Positions 1-9,193 of a DNA stretch of 42,735 nt are shown piece after piece. Origin of the DNA: Prevotella sp. (GTDB lineage: Bacteria > Bacteroidota > Bacteroidia > Bacteroidales > Bacteroidaceae); contig JAILPA010000098.1 of NCBI GenBank assembly GCA_024690505.1, positions 1-42,735 on the forward strand. Reading direction: 5' to 3'. The position numbers and the translations under genes were made by a program. The notes below the pieces were generated by a model. That model searched no databases, had not been told where the DNA came from, and worked only from the letters and a program-made list of their open reading frames with translations. Every line of letters starts with the position of its first letter. The stretch's first letter is position 1.

Positions 1-187
1 CCAGTGGTTGATCGGCTTTCGCCTGCGTTCCCTGGGGCTGTTCAGCTTTCACTGGCGTTCCCTGTTCAGGTTCCGGTACTTCCTTCTTTGGTGCCCGTTT
101 TACTGTGGGTTTCCCGCAGTGTCGGCAGTATTGGTCTTCCGGATCAACCTCCTTGTAGCAGTATGGGCAAACTTGTACTCTTTCCAT
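1..187 (-). CDS. zinc-ribbon domain protein, N-terminal part (runs off the window start)
   Basis: Minus-strand translation from CAT at 185-187: MERVQVCPYCYKEVDPEDQYCRHCGKPTVKRAPKKEVPEPEQ..., with a CxxC...CxxC zinc ribbon followed by a P/E/Q-rich linker; open to the window edge. Confidence 0.75.
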   Translation of the reverse strand, partial: MERVQVCPYCYKEVDPEDQYCRHCGKPTVKRAPKKEVPEPEQGTPVKAEQPQGTQAKADQPL

Positions 188-207
188 ATTCCATAGTGAG
201 TTTTTTG

Positions 208-618
208 TTATTTCAAGCACCACTGCCCTTTGTGCTCCACCATGGGAACCACTATCTCTTCCTGTGTGCCGTTGCCGTAGCTGAGCAGGAGGAACACCTG
301 GATGATGCCCAGCGAGGGGTCGACTTCTGTGCGTGTCACCTCGACCTTATTCACGCCCTGCCGTTCGCTTTTTACTTGTGCCACGTGCTGAGCCAATGAT
401 TGGAGCATGGCCAGGCGGAAGTCCTGTGGCATGTCGGCGGCATGAAGCCGGGTGTCGAGGAACTTCTGCGTGTCACCGTGGTACAGGGCATCGTAGGCCG
501 TTGTGGCAGCCTTGGCAGCCAGCTCTTCCGGCTTGAGTTCCGGTTCCGAAGCCGACTCTTTCTTTCCGCAGGCGCCCAGTGCTGCCGCCAGAATAAGAAT
601 ATACAGTATGTGCCTCAC
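208..618 (-). CDS. small lipoprotein (DUF4878-like)
   Basis: 136 aa, lipobox-like [13 protein letters not shown] overlap with the der stop at 615-618. Confidence 0.75.
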   Translation of the reverse strand: MRHILYILILAAALGACGKKESASEPELKPEELAAKAATTAYDALYHGDTQKFLDTRLHAADMPQDFRLAMLQSLAQHVAQVKSERQGVNKVEVTRTEVDPSLGIIQVFLLLSYGNGTQEEIVVPMVEHKGQWCLK

Positions 619-1928
619 TTCTGACGGATGAAAATGTTGATGGGACAGCCGGTGAGCTGCCAGTTCTCGCGAATCTTGTTCTCGAGGAAACGCTTGTAGG
701 GCTCCTTGACGTACTGCGGCAGGTTGGCGTAGAAGATGAAGGTGGGAATCTGGGTGTCGGGCACCTGACTCACGTATTTTATCTTGATGTACTTGCCCTT
801 GATGCTGGGTGGCGGTGTTGCCTCGATGATAGGGAGCATCACCTCGTTCAGCTTCGTGGTTCCTATGCGTGCCTTACGGTTCAGGTAGACCTGCTTGGCT
901 GTCTCCAGTACGCGGAAGATGCGTTGCTTCGTCAGTGCCGATGCGAAGATGATGGGGAAGTCGCGGAAGGGGGCCATGCGTTCGCGTATGGCTCCCTCGA
1001 AGGTGTCGATGGCTGCTTGCGTCTTCACTTCCACCAGGTCCCATTTGTTGACCACCACCACCAGGCTCTTGTTGTTCTTCTGTATGAGCTGGAAGATGTT
1101 CAGATCCTGTGCTTCGATGCCTCGTGTGGCATCAATCATCAGTATGCACACGTCGCTGTTCTCTATGGCGCGTATGCTTCGCATGACGCTGTAGAACTCC
1201 AGGTCTTCCGTCACCTTGTTCTTGCGGCGTATGCCGGCCGTGTCGACCAGGTAGAAATCGAATCCGAATTTGTCGTAACGGGTATAGATGCTGTCGCGCG
1301 TGGTGCCTGCAATGTCGGTGACGATGTGTCGGTCTTCGCCGATGAAGGCGTTGATGATGCTCGACTTTCCCACGTTGGGCCTGCCCACGACGGCGAATCG
1401 CGGTATGCCGTCTTCGGCCTCTTCCTCCTGTTTCTTGGGCAGCATCTCCACCACCTTGTCCAGCAGGTCGCCGGTGCCGCTGCCCGTGGCGGCGCTGATG
1501 CAGTAGGGGTCGCCCAGCCCTAGGCGGTAGAAGTCGTACTGCCCGTAGAGGTCTTTGCCGTCGTCGGCTTTGTTGGCCACCACCAGCACTGGCAGTTTGG
1601 CGCGGCGCAGTATCTGTGCCACGTCCATGTCCCAGTCGGTGACGCCGTTCTTGATGTCGCAGAGGAAGAGCACCAGGTCGGCCTCCTCGGTGGCAATGAC
1701 CACCTGCTTGCGTATCTCCTCCTCGAAGATGTCGTCGCTGTTTACTACCCATCCGCCTGTGTCGACCACAGAGAAATCCACTCCGCACCAATCGCATTTG
1801 CCGTACTGGCGGTCGCGCGTGGTACCAGCCTCGTCGCTCACAATAGCCTGACGACTGTTGGTCAGACGGTTAAACAATGTAGACTTGCCTACGTTCGGAC
1901 GGCCTACAATGGCTACTAAGTTTCCCAT
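615..1928 (-). CDS. der: ribosome biogenesis GTPase Der (EngA)
   Basis: Two G domains ([14 protein letters not shown] and [14 protein letters not shown]) plus C-terminal KH-like region; start trimmed from the 714-aa ORF to [16 protein letters not shown] (437 aa). Confidence 0.97.
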   Translation of the reverse strand: MGNLVAIVGRPNVGKSTLFNRLTNSRQAIVSDEAGTTRDRQYGKCDWCGVDFSVVDTGGWVVNSDDIFEEEIRKQVVIATEEADLVLFLCDIKNGVTDWDMDVAQILRRAKLPVLVVANKADDGKDLYGQYDFYRLGLGDPYCISAATGSGTGDLLDKVVEMLPKKQEEEAEDGIPRFAVVGRPNVGKSSIINAFIGEDRHIVTDIAGTTRDSIYTRYDKFGFDFYLVDTAGIRRKNKVTEDLEFYSVMRSIRAIENSDVCILMIDATRGIEAQDLNIFQLIQKNNKSLVVVVNKWDLVEVKTQAAIDTFEGAIRERMAPFRDFPIIFASALTKQRIFRVLETAKQVYLNRKARIGTTKLNEVMLPIIEATPPPSIKGKYIKIKYVSQVPDTQIPTFIFYANLPQYVKEPYKRFLENKIRENWQLTGCPINIFIRQK

Positions 1929-1946
1929 ATTATCTGCTTTTTGCTT

Positions 1947-1955
1947 GCAAAGGTA
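1947..1955 (-). promoter_or_regulatory. Bacteroidetes -7 promoter element for der
   Basis: TACCTTTGC on the minus strand, 19 bp upstream of the start codon. Confidence 0.7.
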
Positions 1956-2027
1956 CAAAAAAAATGTGAAAGATGGCATAGTTTGCCATTTTTTTCGTAA
2001 CTTCGCCGCTGATAAAACTATACCATT

Positions 2028-3242
2028 ATGAAACACTATCATTCCAGATTGATGCTTTCTGCCCTCTTGTTGCTGTTGTCGGCAGCCATGTGGGCCAACG
2101 ATGGCGTGTACTACGTGAGCGGCAACCAACTGGTGCCTGTGAAGGAGACCGACATCGCCGTGACCAAGGAGATTCTGACCATCGAGATTGGCGACGACGA
2201 GTACGCCAACGTAGATGTCTACTACGAGTTTACTAACAATGGCTCTGCCAAGACGGTGACGATGGGCTTCGAGGCCATGCTGCCTTATGAGGGCGGCGAG
2301 AGCGTGCTCAACCGGCAGGGCGTCCACCCCTACATCAAGGACTTCAAGGCCCTGTTCAACGGCACCCAGCTGATCTATTCCACCGGTGTGGTGGCTGTGA
2401 ATGGCGAGAATGGCTACAGCGACATGAAGCCGCTCGACATGCGTAAGTGGCGCTATGAATTCAATTTTCCCGATAACGACTATGCCCAACAGTGGGACAT
2501 GGTGGAGGGCCATCTGGTGAATGGGCACGACACCATAATGACAGTGGCCTATGCCTACTACTTCGAGGCCAAGTTCCAGCCGGGGAAGAACATTGTGAAG
2601 CACACTTACCGCTATCGCATGTCGAGCGACGTGATGCACGACTTCTCCATCCCTTACATGCTGACGCCTGCCACCCGCTGGGCCAACCATCAGATTGACG
2701 ACTTCACCCTCTGCATCAAGGCTCCGAAGGGCATCAAGCATTTCTACATGCCCGACCACATCTTCCGCTCAGCGCCTTTCCGCGTGGTCAGCGGAGTGGG
2801 CAAGACAAGACATTGCGACAAGAACGAGGACGATAACGTGTGGACCGACTACACCGAGGTGTCGCTCCGTCATGGCGCTGTGGAGTGGAAAGCCCGCAAC
2901 TTCCGCCCCACCGACGAGCTCTTCATCCGTTCGGCGAAGGGGCTTCCCGGTAATCTGCTGGTGGGCGCCTACTACAGCTCAACGCCCTTCTGGTGCTCGG
3001 AGGACGTCGATAGCCAGCTGTTCTACGGCCGTCCCGACTGCTCTGAGGAGGAGGAACAGGCTCTCGTCAAGCGCATCCGCCGCAATCTGCCCTATGCTGC
3101 CCGTGGCTACGTCTTCCGCGACAAGAAGTTGCAGCATTTCTTCGACAACCAGTGGTGGTACATGCCCGATCCCAACTGGAAGATGTCGACCGACGACTTC
3201 AGCAAGTTCGACTGGGAACTGATTAACGGCCTTGAAGAGTAA
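2028..3242 (+). CDS. secreted protein, DUF4424-like, copy 1
   Basis: 404 aa, signal peptide then [45 protein letters not shown]; strongly similar to the next ORF. Confidence 0.75.
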   Translation: MKHYHSRLMLSALLLLLSAAMWANDGVYYVSGNQLVPVKETDIAVTKEILTIEIGDDEYANVDVYYEFTNNGSAKTVTMGFEAMLPYEGGESVLNRQGVHPYIKDFKALFNGTQLIYSTGVVAVNGENGYSDMKPLDMRKWRYEFNFPDNDYAQQWDMVEGHLVNGHDTIMTVAYAYYFEAKFQPGKNIVKHTYRYRMSSDVMHDFSIPYMLTPATRWANHQIDDFTLCIKAPKGIKHFYMPDHIFRSAPFRVVSGVGKTRHCDKNEDDNVWTDYTEVSLRHGAVEWKARNFRPTDELFIRSAKGLPGNLLVGAYYSSTPFWCSEDVDSQLFYGRPDCSEEEEQALVKRIRRNLPYAARGYVFRDKKLQHFFDNQWWYMPDPNWKMSTDDFSKFDWELINGLEE

Positions 3243-3285
3243 TCCCACAGCTATGAGTCAAACACCCCTAGTTCCTTTCCATACG

Positions 3286-4491
3286 ATGATAACCAAACGC
3301 CTTTTACTCACCTTTGCTGCCATGATGCTGATGGGCGGCTTGAGCGCCAACGACGGCGTGTACTACGTCAGCGGTAACCAGCTGGTTTCCGTCGAGGAGA
3401 CCGACATCGCCGTGGCGAAAGAGATACTGACCATCGAGATTGGCGACGACCAGTTTGCCAGGGTCAACGTCTACTACGAGTTCTATAATCCAGGCCCCGC
3501 CAAGACCCTTACCATGGGCTTCGAGGCCATGTTGCCCTATGAAGGGTCTGTCTGCGAACTGAATCCGAAGGGCGTTCATCCCTATATCCATGACTTTACC
3601 GCCACCATCAACGGCAAGTCCACACCCTATTCCACTGGCGTGGTGGCCAAACGCGACAGCGTGCCCACCGACATGAGGCCCCTTAACATGCGCAAGTGGC
3701 ACTTCGGTCCTGGCGACGGCTTTCAGGAAGAGGACGGCAACACCTATTGGGACATGAACGAAAGCTTCCTCACCAACGGCACTGACACCATCGACTTTGC
3801 CTCCTGCGCATACTACTTCAAGGCACGATTCAAAGAGGGGAAGAACATCGTAGTGCATTCTTACCGCTATCGCATGTCGGCCAGTGTCAACTATAATTAT
3901 GCTATCCCCTATCTGCTCACGCCGGCCACCCGCTGGGCCAACCACCAGATTGACGATTTCACCCTGCACATCACCGCTCCGAAGGGCATCAGGCACTTCA
4001 TGCTCTACAACGACGGATTCCTCGCAGCACCCTTCCAACTCGTCAGCGGCAAAGGGAAGATGAGACCTCGGGAAAGAGTCGAAGAGGACTTCAATCGGTC
4101 GGATATGCTCGAAGTCTACATGTACAACGGCACATTGGAGTGGAAATCCCGCAACTTCAGGCCAGAGCACGAGCTGTTTGTCTTCTCGGGAAATTTCTAT
4201 GGCGATGCGGGCGGAATAGGCTACGACAACAACTCGTTCTTCCAGGTAGACGACAGCCTGTATCAGGCATTCTATGGCAAGCCGGCAAAGAACGACAAGG
4301 AAAAGACCGACCTGGAAAAGCGCATCCGTCGCAACCTGCCCTATGCCGCACGCGGCTACGTCTTCAACGACAAGAACCTGCGGGCCTTCTTCGAGAAGCA
4401 GTGGTGGTACACGCCCGACCCTAACTGGAAAATGTCGACCGACGACTTTACCAGATATGACTGGGACATGATAGAATCGACTACTTATTGA
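3286..4491 (+). CDS. secreted protein, DUF4424-like, copy 2 (tandem paralog)
   Basis: Start placed at [43 protein letters not shown]; colinear with 2028-3242 along its whole length, including the [16 protein letters not shown] tail. Confidence 0.75.
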   Translation: MITKRLLLTFAAMMLMGGLSANDGVYYVSGNQLVSVEETDIAVAKEILTIEIGDDQFARVNVYYEFYNPGPAKTLTMGFEAMLPYEGSVCELNPKGVHPYIHDFTATINGKSTPYSTGVVAKRDSVPTDMRPLNMRKWHFGPGDGFQEEDGNTYWDMNESFLTNGTDTIDFASCAYYFKARFKEGKNIVVHSYRYRMSASVNYNYAIPYLLTPATRWANHQIDDFTLHITAPKGIRHFMLYNDGFLAAPFQLVSGKGKMRPRERVEEDFNRSDMLEVYMYNGTLEWKSRNFRPEHELFVFSGNFYGDAGGIGYDNNSFFQVDDSLYQAFYGKPAKNDKEKTDLEKRIRRNLPYAARGYVFNDKNLRAFFEKQWWYTPDPNWKMSTDDFTRYDWDMIESTTY

Positions 4492-4576
4492 TAGGCCCTG
4501 CCACAAAAGCCCGAAGCCAGACAAAATCTTTCTTGCTATCGCTATCCATTGGCAACGACGACCCACAAGTGTTGAA

Positions 4577-4620
4577 ATCATGACGCGGCCTGTTACAGTT
4601 TGAACAGGCTGCGTTATGAT
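4577..4620 (+). terminator. long hairpin, possible terminator of the DUF4424-like pair
   Basis: ATCATGACGCGGCCTGTT - ACAGTTTG - AACAGGCTGCGTTATGAT: 18-bp stem with two G-U pairs, followed by TTTGGGG. Confidence 0.6.
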
Positions 4621-4702
4621 TTTGGGGCCACTGGGGGGAATCATCTGAACAATCTTGTGCACAGGCTATATGCACCGCGAAAAACCGCAGGACAGAGACC
4701 AT

Positions 4703-4860
4703 AGTCCGAACGGCTTCGGACTCGCAGTCCAAACGGCGTTGGACTCGCAGTCTAACCATGTTTCGGACTCGCAGTCCGAAAGCAGTCTCGGACTCGCAGT
4801 CCGAAGCCCTCGGACTGGGAGTCCGAAGGCTCCAAACTCACAGTCCGAAGCCTTCGGACT
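4703..4860. repeat. array of seven ~20-nt palindromic units (AGTCCGAA...TTCGGACT) with 3-nt spacers
   Basis: Units at 4703-4722, 4726-4745, 4749-4769, 4773-4794, 4798-4816, 4820-4838 and 4842-4860; spacers CGC x4, GGG, CAC; most units are perfect or near-perfect stems. Confidence 0.9.
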
Positions 4861-4988
4861 GCTTTTGGGTGACAATAAGCAATGGCACAAGGGCCAAGAA
4901 CCAATAGTGCAAGGGACATGAAATAAAAATGCAAGGGACAATGACGACCCTTGCAAACTACTGCTTGTGATGATAATGGGGTGGGGTT

Positions 4989-6398
4989 TTACTGCTTCAG
5001 CTTGAAAGAATGCTCAATGCTGTTCAGCTCCTCGGCAAAGGCACGGTCTACCTTCAGGCGCTGCTCCACGGTGCTGCAGCTATGAATCACCGTGCTGTGG
5101 TCGCGGCCGCCGATGAGCTGTCCGATGCGGGCGGCAGGCATCTTCGTGTACTTCTGGGCCAGATACATCGACACCTGGCGCACCTGCACGTAGTCGCGCT
5201 TGCGGCTCTTGCTGAACACTTGCTGCTGGCTCACACCGAAGTGGTGGCACACCTTGTCGATAATATCGTCAATTGTCAGCGGATGGTCATCCATCTTCAC
5301 GGCACGCTTGATGACGCGCTCGGCCAGCCTCATGTCGACATGCGTGTTGTAGACTATGCTGAAGGCCAGCAACTGGTTCACCACACCCTCCAGGTCGCGC
5401 ACGCTGCCGTTGGCGCTCTGGGCAATGAACTGGATGACGTCGGCTGGTATCTTCAGACCGTCGCGACGGCACTTCGAGTTCAGAATGTCTACACAGAGTT
5501 GCACGTTGGGCTTCTCGAGCTCGGCAATAAGACCACACGAGAAACGTGTCAGCAGGCGATCCTTCACGCCGTCGAGGTCGACGGGCGGACGGTCGCTGGC
5601 CAGAATAATCTGCTTGCCCAGGCGGAATAGGTGGTCGAAGATGTGGAAGAACGTGTCGAGCGTCTTCGGGGCATTGATCCATTCCTGTATGTCGTCGACT
5701 ATAAGCACGTCGATGGTCTGGTAGAAATTGATGAAGTCGTTGGTGGTGTTTTGCCTTACGGCATCGGTAAACTGAACTTGGAACAGACGGGCCGATACGT
5801 AGAGCACGCGCTTCTGGGGATACATCTTCTTCGTGAGCACGCCAATGGCATTGATAAGGTGGGTCTTGCCACAGCCTGACGGGCCGTAGAGGAAGAAGGG
5901 ATTGAACGTCGATTTGCCCGGATGCTCGCCAATGGCGATACCCACGGTGCGCGGCAACTTGTTAGAGTCGCCCTCAATGAAGTTGTCGAAGGTCTGCTTG
6001 GGGTTCAGTTGGGGGTTCAGCTCCTGTGGCACGGCGGCGTCGAGCACAGTGGGAGCGCGGTTGCCGCGGGTAGTGGCCTGAGGTGCCTCGATGTCCGACG
6101 GACGGTCGCCCTCCCACTCCTGAATCTTCTTGTGCTCTCTATCGGTAACTAAGCGGTATTTCAGGCTCACGCTGGCCTTGAAGCTGTTGGTCAATGCCCA
6201 GGCCATCAGGCGCACGAAGTTCTGCTCCAAGTACTCGTAGATATACGCACTTGGAACCTGCACCAGCACTGTCTTCTGCTGCTCGTCGTAGCTCTCGAAG
6301 ACAATGGGCTCGAACCACGTCTTATATGTCTGCTCGGTGACGTTCTGCTTGATGAGTCGCAAGCATTCGTTCCAAAGCGCAAGATGTCCTTTCTGCAT
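4989..6398 (-). CDS. dnaA: chromosomal replication initiator DnaA
   Basis: Walker A GPSGCGKTHL, Walker B VLIVDDIQEW, DnaA signature IGQLIGGRDHSTVIHSC; 469 aa. Confidence 0.98.
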   Translation of the reverse strand: MQKGHLALWNECLRLIKQNVTEQTYKTWFEPIVFESYDEQQKTVLVQVPSAYIYEYLEQNFVRLMAWALTNSFKASVSLKYRLVTDREHKKIQEWEGDRPSDIEAPQATTRGNRAPTVLDAAVPQELNPQLNPKQTFDNFIEGDSNKLPRTVGIAIGEHPGKSTFNPFFLYGPSGCGKTHLINAIGVLTKKMYPQKRVLYVSARLFQVQFTDAVRQNTTNDFINFYQTIDVLIVDDIQEWINAPKTLDTFFHIFDHLFRLGKQIILASDRPPVDLDGVKDRLLTRFSCGLIAELEKPNVQLCVDILNSKCRRDGLKIPADVIQFIAQSANGSVRDLEGVVNQLLAFSIVYNTHVDMRLAERVIKRAVKMDDHPLTIDDIIDKVCHHFGVSQQQVFSKSRKRDYVQVRQVSMYLAQKYTKMPAARIGQLIGGRDHSTVIHSCSTVEQRLKVDRAFAEELNSIEHSFKLKQ

Positions 6399-6629
6399 TT
6401 TTTAGGTTTTACGACTGCAAAGGTCGCAAAAAAAATTGAATCCCACAAATTGGCTCAAATTGCCTCTGTGTTTACAATCGTTGTAACTAATTAAGAATAG
6501 GGTGCTTAGATTGTTTCACGATTTTTATTCATTTCGACCACTTGTGTATTTCAATGGTTCTGTAAAACAGATAGTTATAAAAATGTTTACGGGATTTCAA
6601 GGGCGTCGATTATTTAGACAAAATTGAAA

Positions 6630-7532
6630 TTACTTATCTTTTTTGCCGAATACCGACACGTTGATGTAACGGCGCGGGTGCTGTTTGAAGTCGATGAGGA
6701 GCGAGTCAACATCGCGCATGGTGGCGGTCAGGTTCTGGTAGAGCTGTGGGTCGTGCAGCAGCAGTCCGAGGGAGCCTTCGCGGCTGGCCAAGGCGGCCGA
6801 CATCTGCTCTACGTTTGCCAGTGTGCCGTCAATGCGTTTTACCAGGGCCTCCACGTCTATCTGGCTCAGGTTCTGCGTCAGCGTCTCGGTGCTGGCCAGG
6901 GTGGCGTCGGCCCTCTGCATCATGCCCGGCAGGCGCTGGCCCACGCTGGTCACCAGGCGCTGCAGGTCGTGCGAGGTGCTGGTCAGGGTGGCTGTCAGCT
7001 CCTCGGTGTTGTGGAGGGTGCCGGCCAGGGCTGGGTCGGCTACGAGGGTGTTTACGCAGACCAGGATGGAGTCGATGCGTGGCAGCATCTGCTCTATCTG
7101 CGGTATCATTTCCGCGGCTTTGCTCAGGGCCCCTTGCTGCAGGTGCCCTATCAGCGTGTCGCCTTCGGCCAGCGTACTGCCGCCGTTGTTGCTGAAGTGC
7201 AGCTCCAGCTTCACGTTGCCCAGGAAGTCGCTCACAATCTCGGCTGTGGTGCCGCGCGGAACGGGCAGCTTCTTGTCGAGGCCCACCACGGCCACGATGT
7301 GGTCAGGGTTGGCATAGTCGTACTCAATGCTCTTCACCACGCCCACACGGAAGCCGTTGGCGAAGATGGGGCTTGAGGGCGACAGGCCGCTGACATCATC
7401 GAACACGATGTAATAGCTCTTGTCGGACGAAAAGAGGCTCAGCCCCTTGAGGAAGTTCATGCCTATGAACAGTAACACGATGGCGAGAATGGCCGTCAGT
7501 GCTATCTTTACTTCTTTAGTGAAATATTTCAT
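6630..7532 (-). CDS. MCE/MlaD family protein
   Basis: N-terminal TM then YYIVFDDVSGLSPSSPIFANGFRVGVVKSIEYD, the MlaD domain pattern; 300 aa. Confidence 0.85.
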   Translation of the reverse strand: MKYFTKEVKIALTAILAIVLLFIGMNFLKGLSLFSSDKSYYIVFDDVSGLSPSSPIFANGFRVGVVKSIEYDYANPDHIVAVVGLDKKLPVPRGTTAEIVSDFLGNVKLELHFSNNGGSTLAEGDTLIGHLQQGALSKAAEMIPQIEQMLPRIDSILVCVNTLVADPALAGTLHNTEELTATLTSTSHDLQRLVTSVGQRLPGMMQRADATLASTETLTQNLSQIDVEALVKRIDGTLANVEQMSAALASREGSLGLLLHDPQLYQNLTATMRDVDSLLIDFKQHPRRYINVSVFGKKDK

Positions 7533-8719
7533 CGTTTGTTCTGGTTCTGCTTAAATTCTTGATAGGCTGCAGCGGGGTCTACTTTCTCGCCGTTCTTGAA
7601 GGCTATGATAAAGGCTTCGGGAAACTTGTTGAGTACGTCCTTGCGCAACTGTTTGATGGCGTTATAGTCGGTGGAGGAGCCCACGGTGTACTTCCATAGG
7701 TTGCCGTCCTTGAAGCATTCCACGCCCTCCAGCCCCTTCAGTTGTGGGTCGTTGGTAGGCAGCTTTGTGACGATGGCCATCAGCTGTACCTTGAACACGG
7801 GGGCATCGGCAGGTTCTGTGGTGGGCGTGGCGGATGTAGCAGGCTGTTCGGTTGTTGTGGGCGTAGCGGGCTGCTCGGGCGCGGCGGGAGTAGCAGGCTG
7901 TTCGGGCGCGGTGGGCGTAGTGGGCTGGGCTGGCGCGGCTGCCGGCTGCTGCTTGTTCTTGTAGGCTACGAAAGCCTGATAGATGCCCTTGCCCAGGGCA
8001 TCGATAGTGTTGGCATTGGTCAGGGCGGCCTCCTCTGACGGGGTGGTGATATAGCCCAGCTCTACCAGACAGGCGGGCATTGACGTTTCGCGTAGCACGA
8101 GGAAGGCGTCCTGCTTCACGCCCTTGTTTGGTCGGCCGGCCGTGGCGCAGGTCTTCTGCTGTATCAGTTTGGCCAGCTCCACGCTCTTCTTCATGTTCGT
8201 CTCGTTCATCATGTCGAAGATGATGTAGCTTTCGGGCACACGGGGGTCGAAGCCGTCGTAGTGCTGACGATAGTCGCTCTCGTAGACCACCACTTCGTTC
8301 TCACGCATGGCGGCGCTCAGTTTCTCACCGCTGCGGCGCAGTCCCATGGTATAGGTTTCCATGCCTGTCACTTTCTTGCTTCCTGCCACGGCGTTGGTGT
8401 GGATGGAGATAAAGACATCTGCCTTGTTCTTATTGGCAATGTCGGCTCGTTTGTGCAGGGGAATGAAGACATCGGTCTTGCGGGTGTAGATGACCTTCAC
8501 GTCGGGGCAGTTCCGTTCTACATATTGTCCGAAGGCCAGCGCCACTTTCAGGTTGATGTTCTTCTCCTTGGCCCGTACTCCCAGTGCACCGGCATCCCGT
8601 CCGCCGTGTCCCGCGTCGATGACGAGTGTGAACTTATGAGGCTCGGCGCCACCGGCGGCTATGGGCAGGATGAGTGCCAGCGCCAGAATCATCAGTATGT
8701 TTCTTTTCGTTATAATCAT
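7529..8719 (-). CDS. N-acetylmuramoyl-L-alanine amidase with Pro/Thr-rich linker and SPOR-like C-terminus
   Basis: FTLVIDAGHGGRDAGALG, SIHTNAVAGSKKVTGMET, LVELGYITTPSE; linker EQPATP repeats; C-terminal FKVQL...LWKYTVGSSTDYNAIKQLRKDV. ATGA overlap with the MlaD gene. Confidence 0.92.
   Translation of the reverse strand: MIITKRNILMILALALILPIAAGGAEPHKFTLVIDAGHGGRDAGALGVRAKEKNINLKVALAFGQYVERNCPDVKVIYTRKTDVFIPLHKRADIANKNKADVFISIHTNAVAGSKKVTGMETYTMGLRRSGEKLSAAMRENEVVVYESDYRQHYDGFDPRVPESYIIFDMMNETNMKKSVELAKLIQQKTCATAGRPNKGVKQDAFLVLRETSMPACLVELGYITTPSEEAALTNANTIDALGKGIYQAFVAYKNKQQPAAAPAQPTTPTAPEQPATPAAPEQPATPTTTEQPATSATPTTEPADAPVFKVQLMAIVTKLPTNDPQLKGLEGVECFKDGNLWKYTVGSSTDYNAIKQLRKDVLNKFPEAFIIAFKNGEKVDPAAAYQEFKQNQNKR
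7801..7935 (-). repeat. in-frame degenerate repeat encoding the (EQPATPxxP) linker of the amidase
   Basis: APAQPTTPTAPEQPATPAAPEQPATPTTTEQPATSATPTTEP in the translation. Confidence 0.75.
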
Positions 8720-8726
8720 TGTTGGT

Positions 8727-8814
8727 GTGTACGATGTGTTTTCTTCAATGCTTGTCGTTGCGTCTTTAGTGTGTACGATGTGTTCTCTTCTTTACTTGTC
8801 GTTGCGTTTGTTGT
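8727..8814. repeat. two imperfect 44-bp tandem copies upstream of the amidase gene
   Basis: TGTGTACGATGTGTTTTCTTCAATGCTTGTCGTTGCGTCTTTAG followed by TGTGTACGATGTGTTCTCTTCTTTACTTGTCGTTGCGTTTGTTG. Confidence 0.85.
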
Positions 8815-8824
8815 TAATTGTTCC

Positions 8825-9193
8825 TTAGCGCGAGCAGTGCAATTCCACGCCAGCACCGTCGCAGTCGGCACCCATGGGCGGGTTCAGCTTCGTCAGCTTC
8901 AGGTCTACGGCCGTCGCCTCGGGATAGGTGCGGAATATGGCGTCGGCCATGCGTCCTGCAACGTGCTCAAGGAGCTTCGACGGCTGTGCCATCTCCTGCC
9001 TTACCGTCTGCAGCAGGTCAGCATAGCTCAGCGTGTGGGCAACGTCATCGGTCTGCGTGGCCTTATATATATTATAATGTACGCGAAGATCCAAGCGGAA
9101 GTCGGCCCCCACGCGTTGCTCCTGCTCCATCACACCGTGGAAGGCGTACAGCCGCAGGCCGTCGATGAAGATGCTGCTGCTGTCCAGTGTCAT
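8825..9193 (-). CDS. folB: dihydroneopterin aldolase
   Basis: SSSIFIDGLRLYAFHGVMEQEQRVGADFRLDL...THTLSYADLL-like pattern, KLNPPMGADCDGAGVEL; start trimmed to MTLDSSS; ATGA overlap with the gene ending at 9190. Confidence 0.87.
   Translation of the reverse strand: MTLDSSSIFIDGLRLYAFHGVMEQEQRVGADFRLDLRVHYNIYKATQTDDVAHTLSYADLLQTVRQEMAQPSKLLEHVAGRMADAIFRTYPEATAVDLKLTKLNPPMGADCDGAGVELHCSR

Noticed and set aside
1929-2759. N-terminal extension of the 714-aa minus ORF (615..2759)
   Set aside because: It is antisense to the DUF4424-like gene and lies upstream of the clear Der start and promoter; open only because of codon bias in the opposite gene.
3304-4662. 452-aa minus-strand ORF
   Set aside because: Antisense shadow of the second DUF4424-like gene; composition (V/H/G-rich) typical of reverse-frame translation.
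4703-4860. CRISPR array
   Set aside because: Repeats are palindromic units with 3-nt spacers, no unique 25-40 nt spacers and no cas genes nearby.
6399-6629. Possible oriC upstream of dnaA
   Set aside because: AT-rich, but I saw no TTATCCACA-type DnaA boxes; genome-wide GC skew would be needed.
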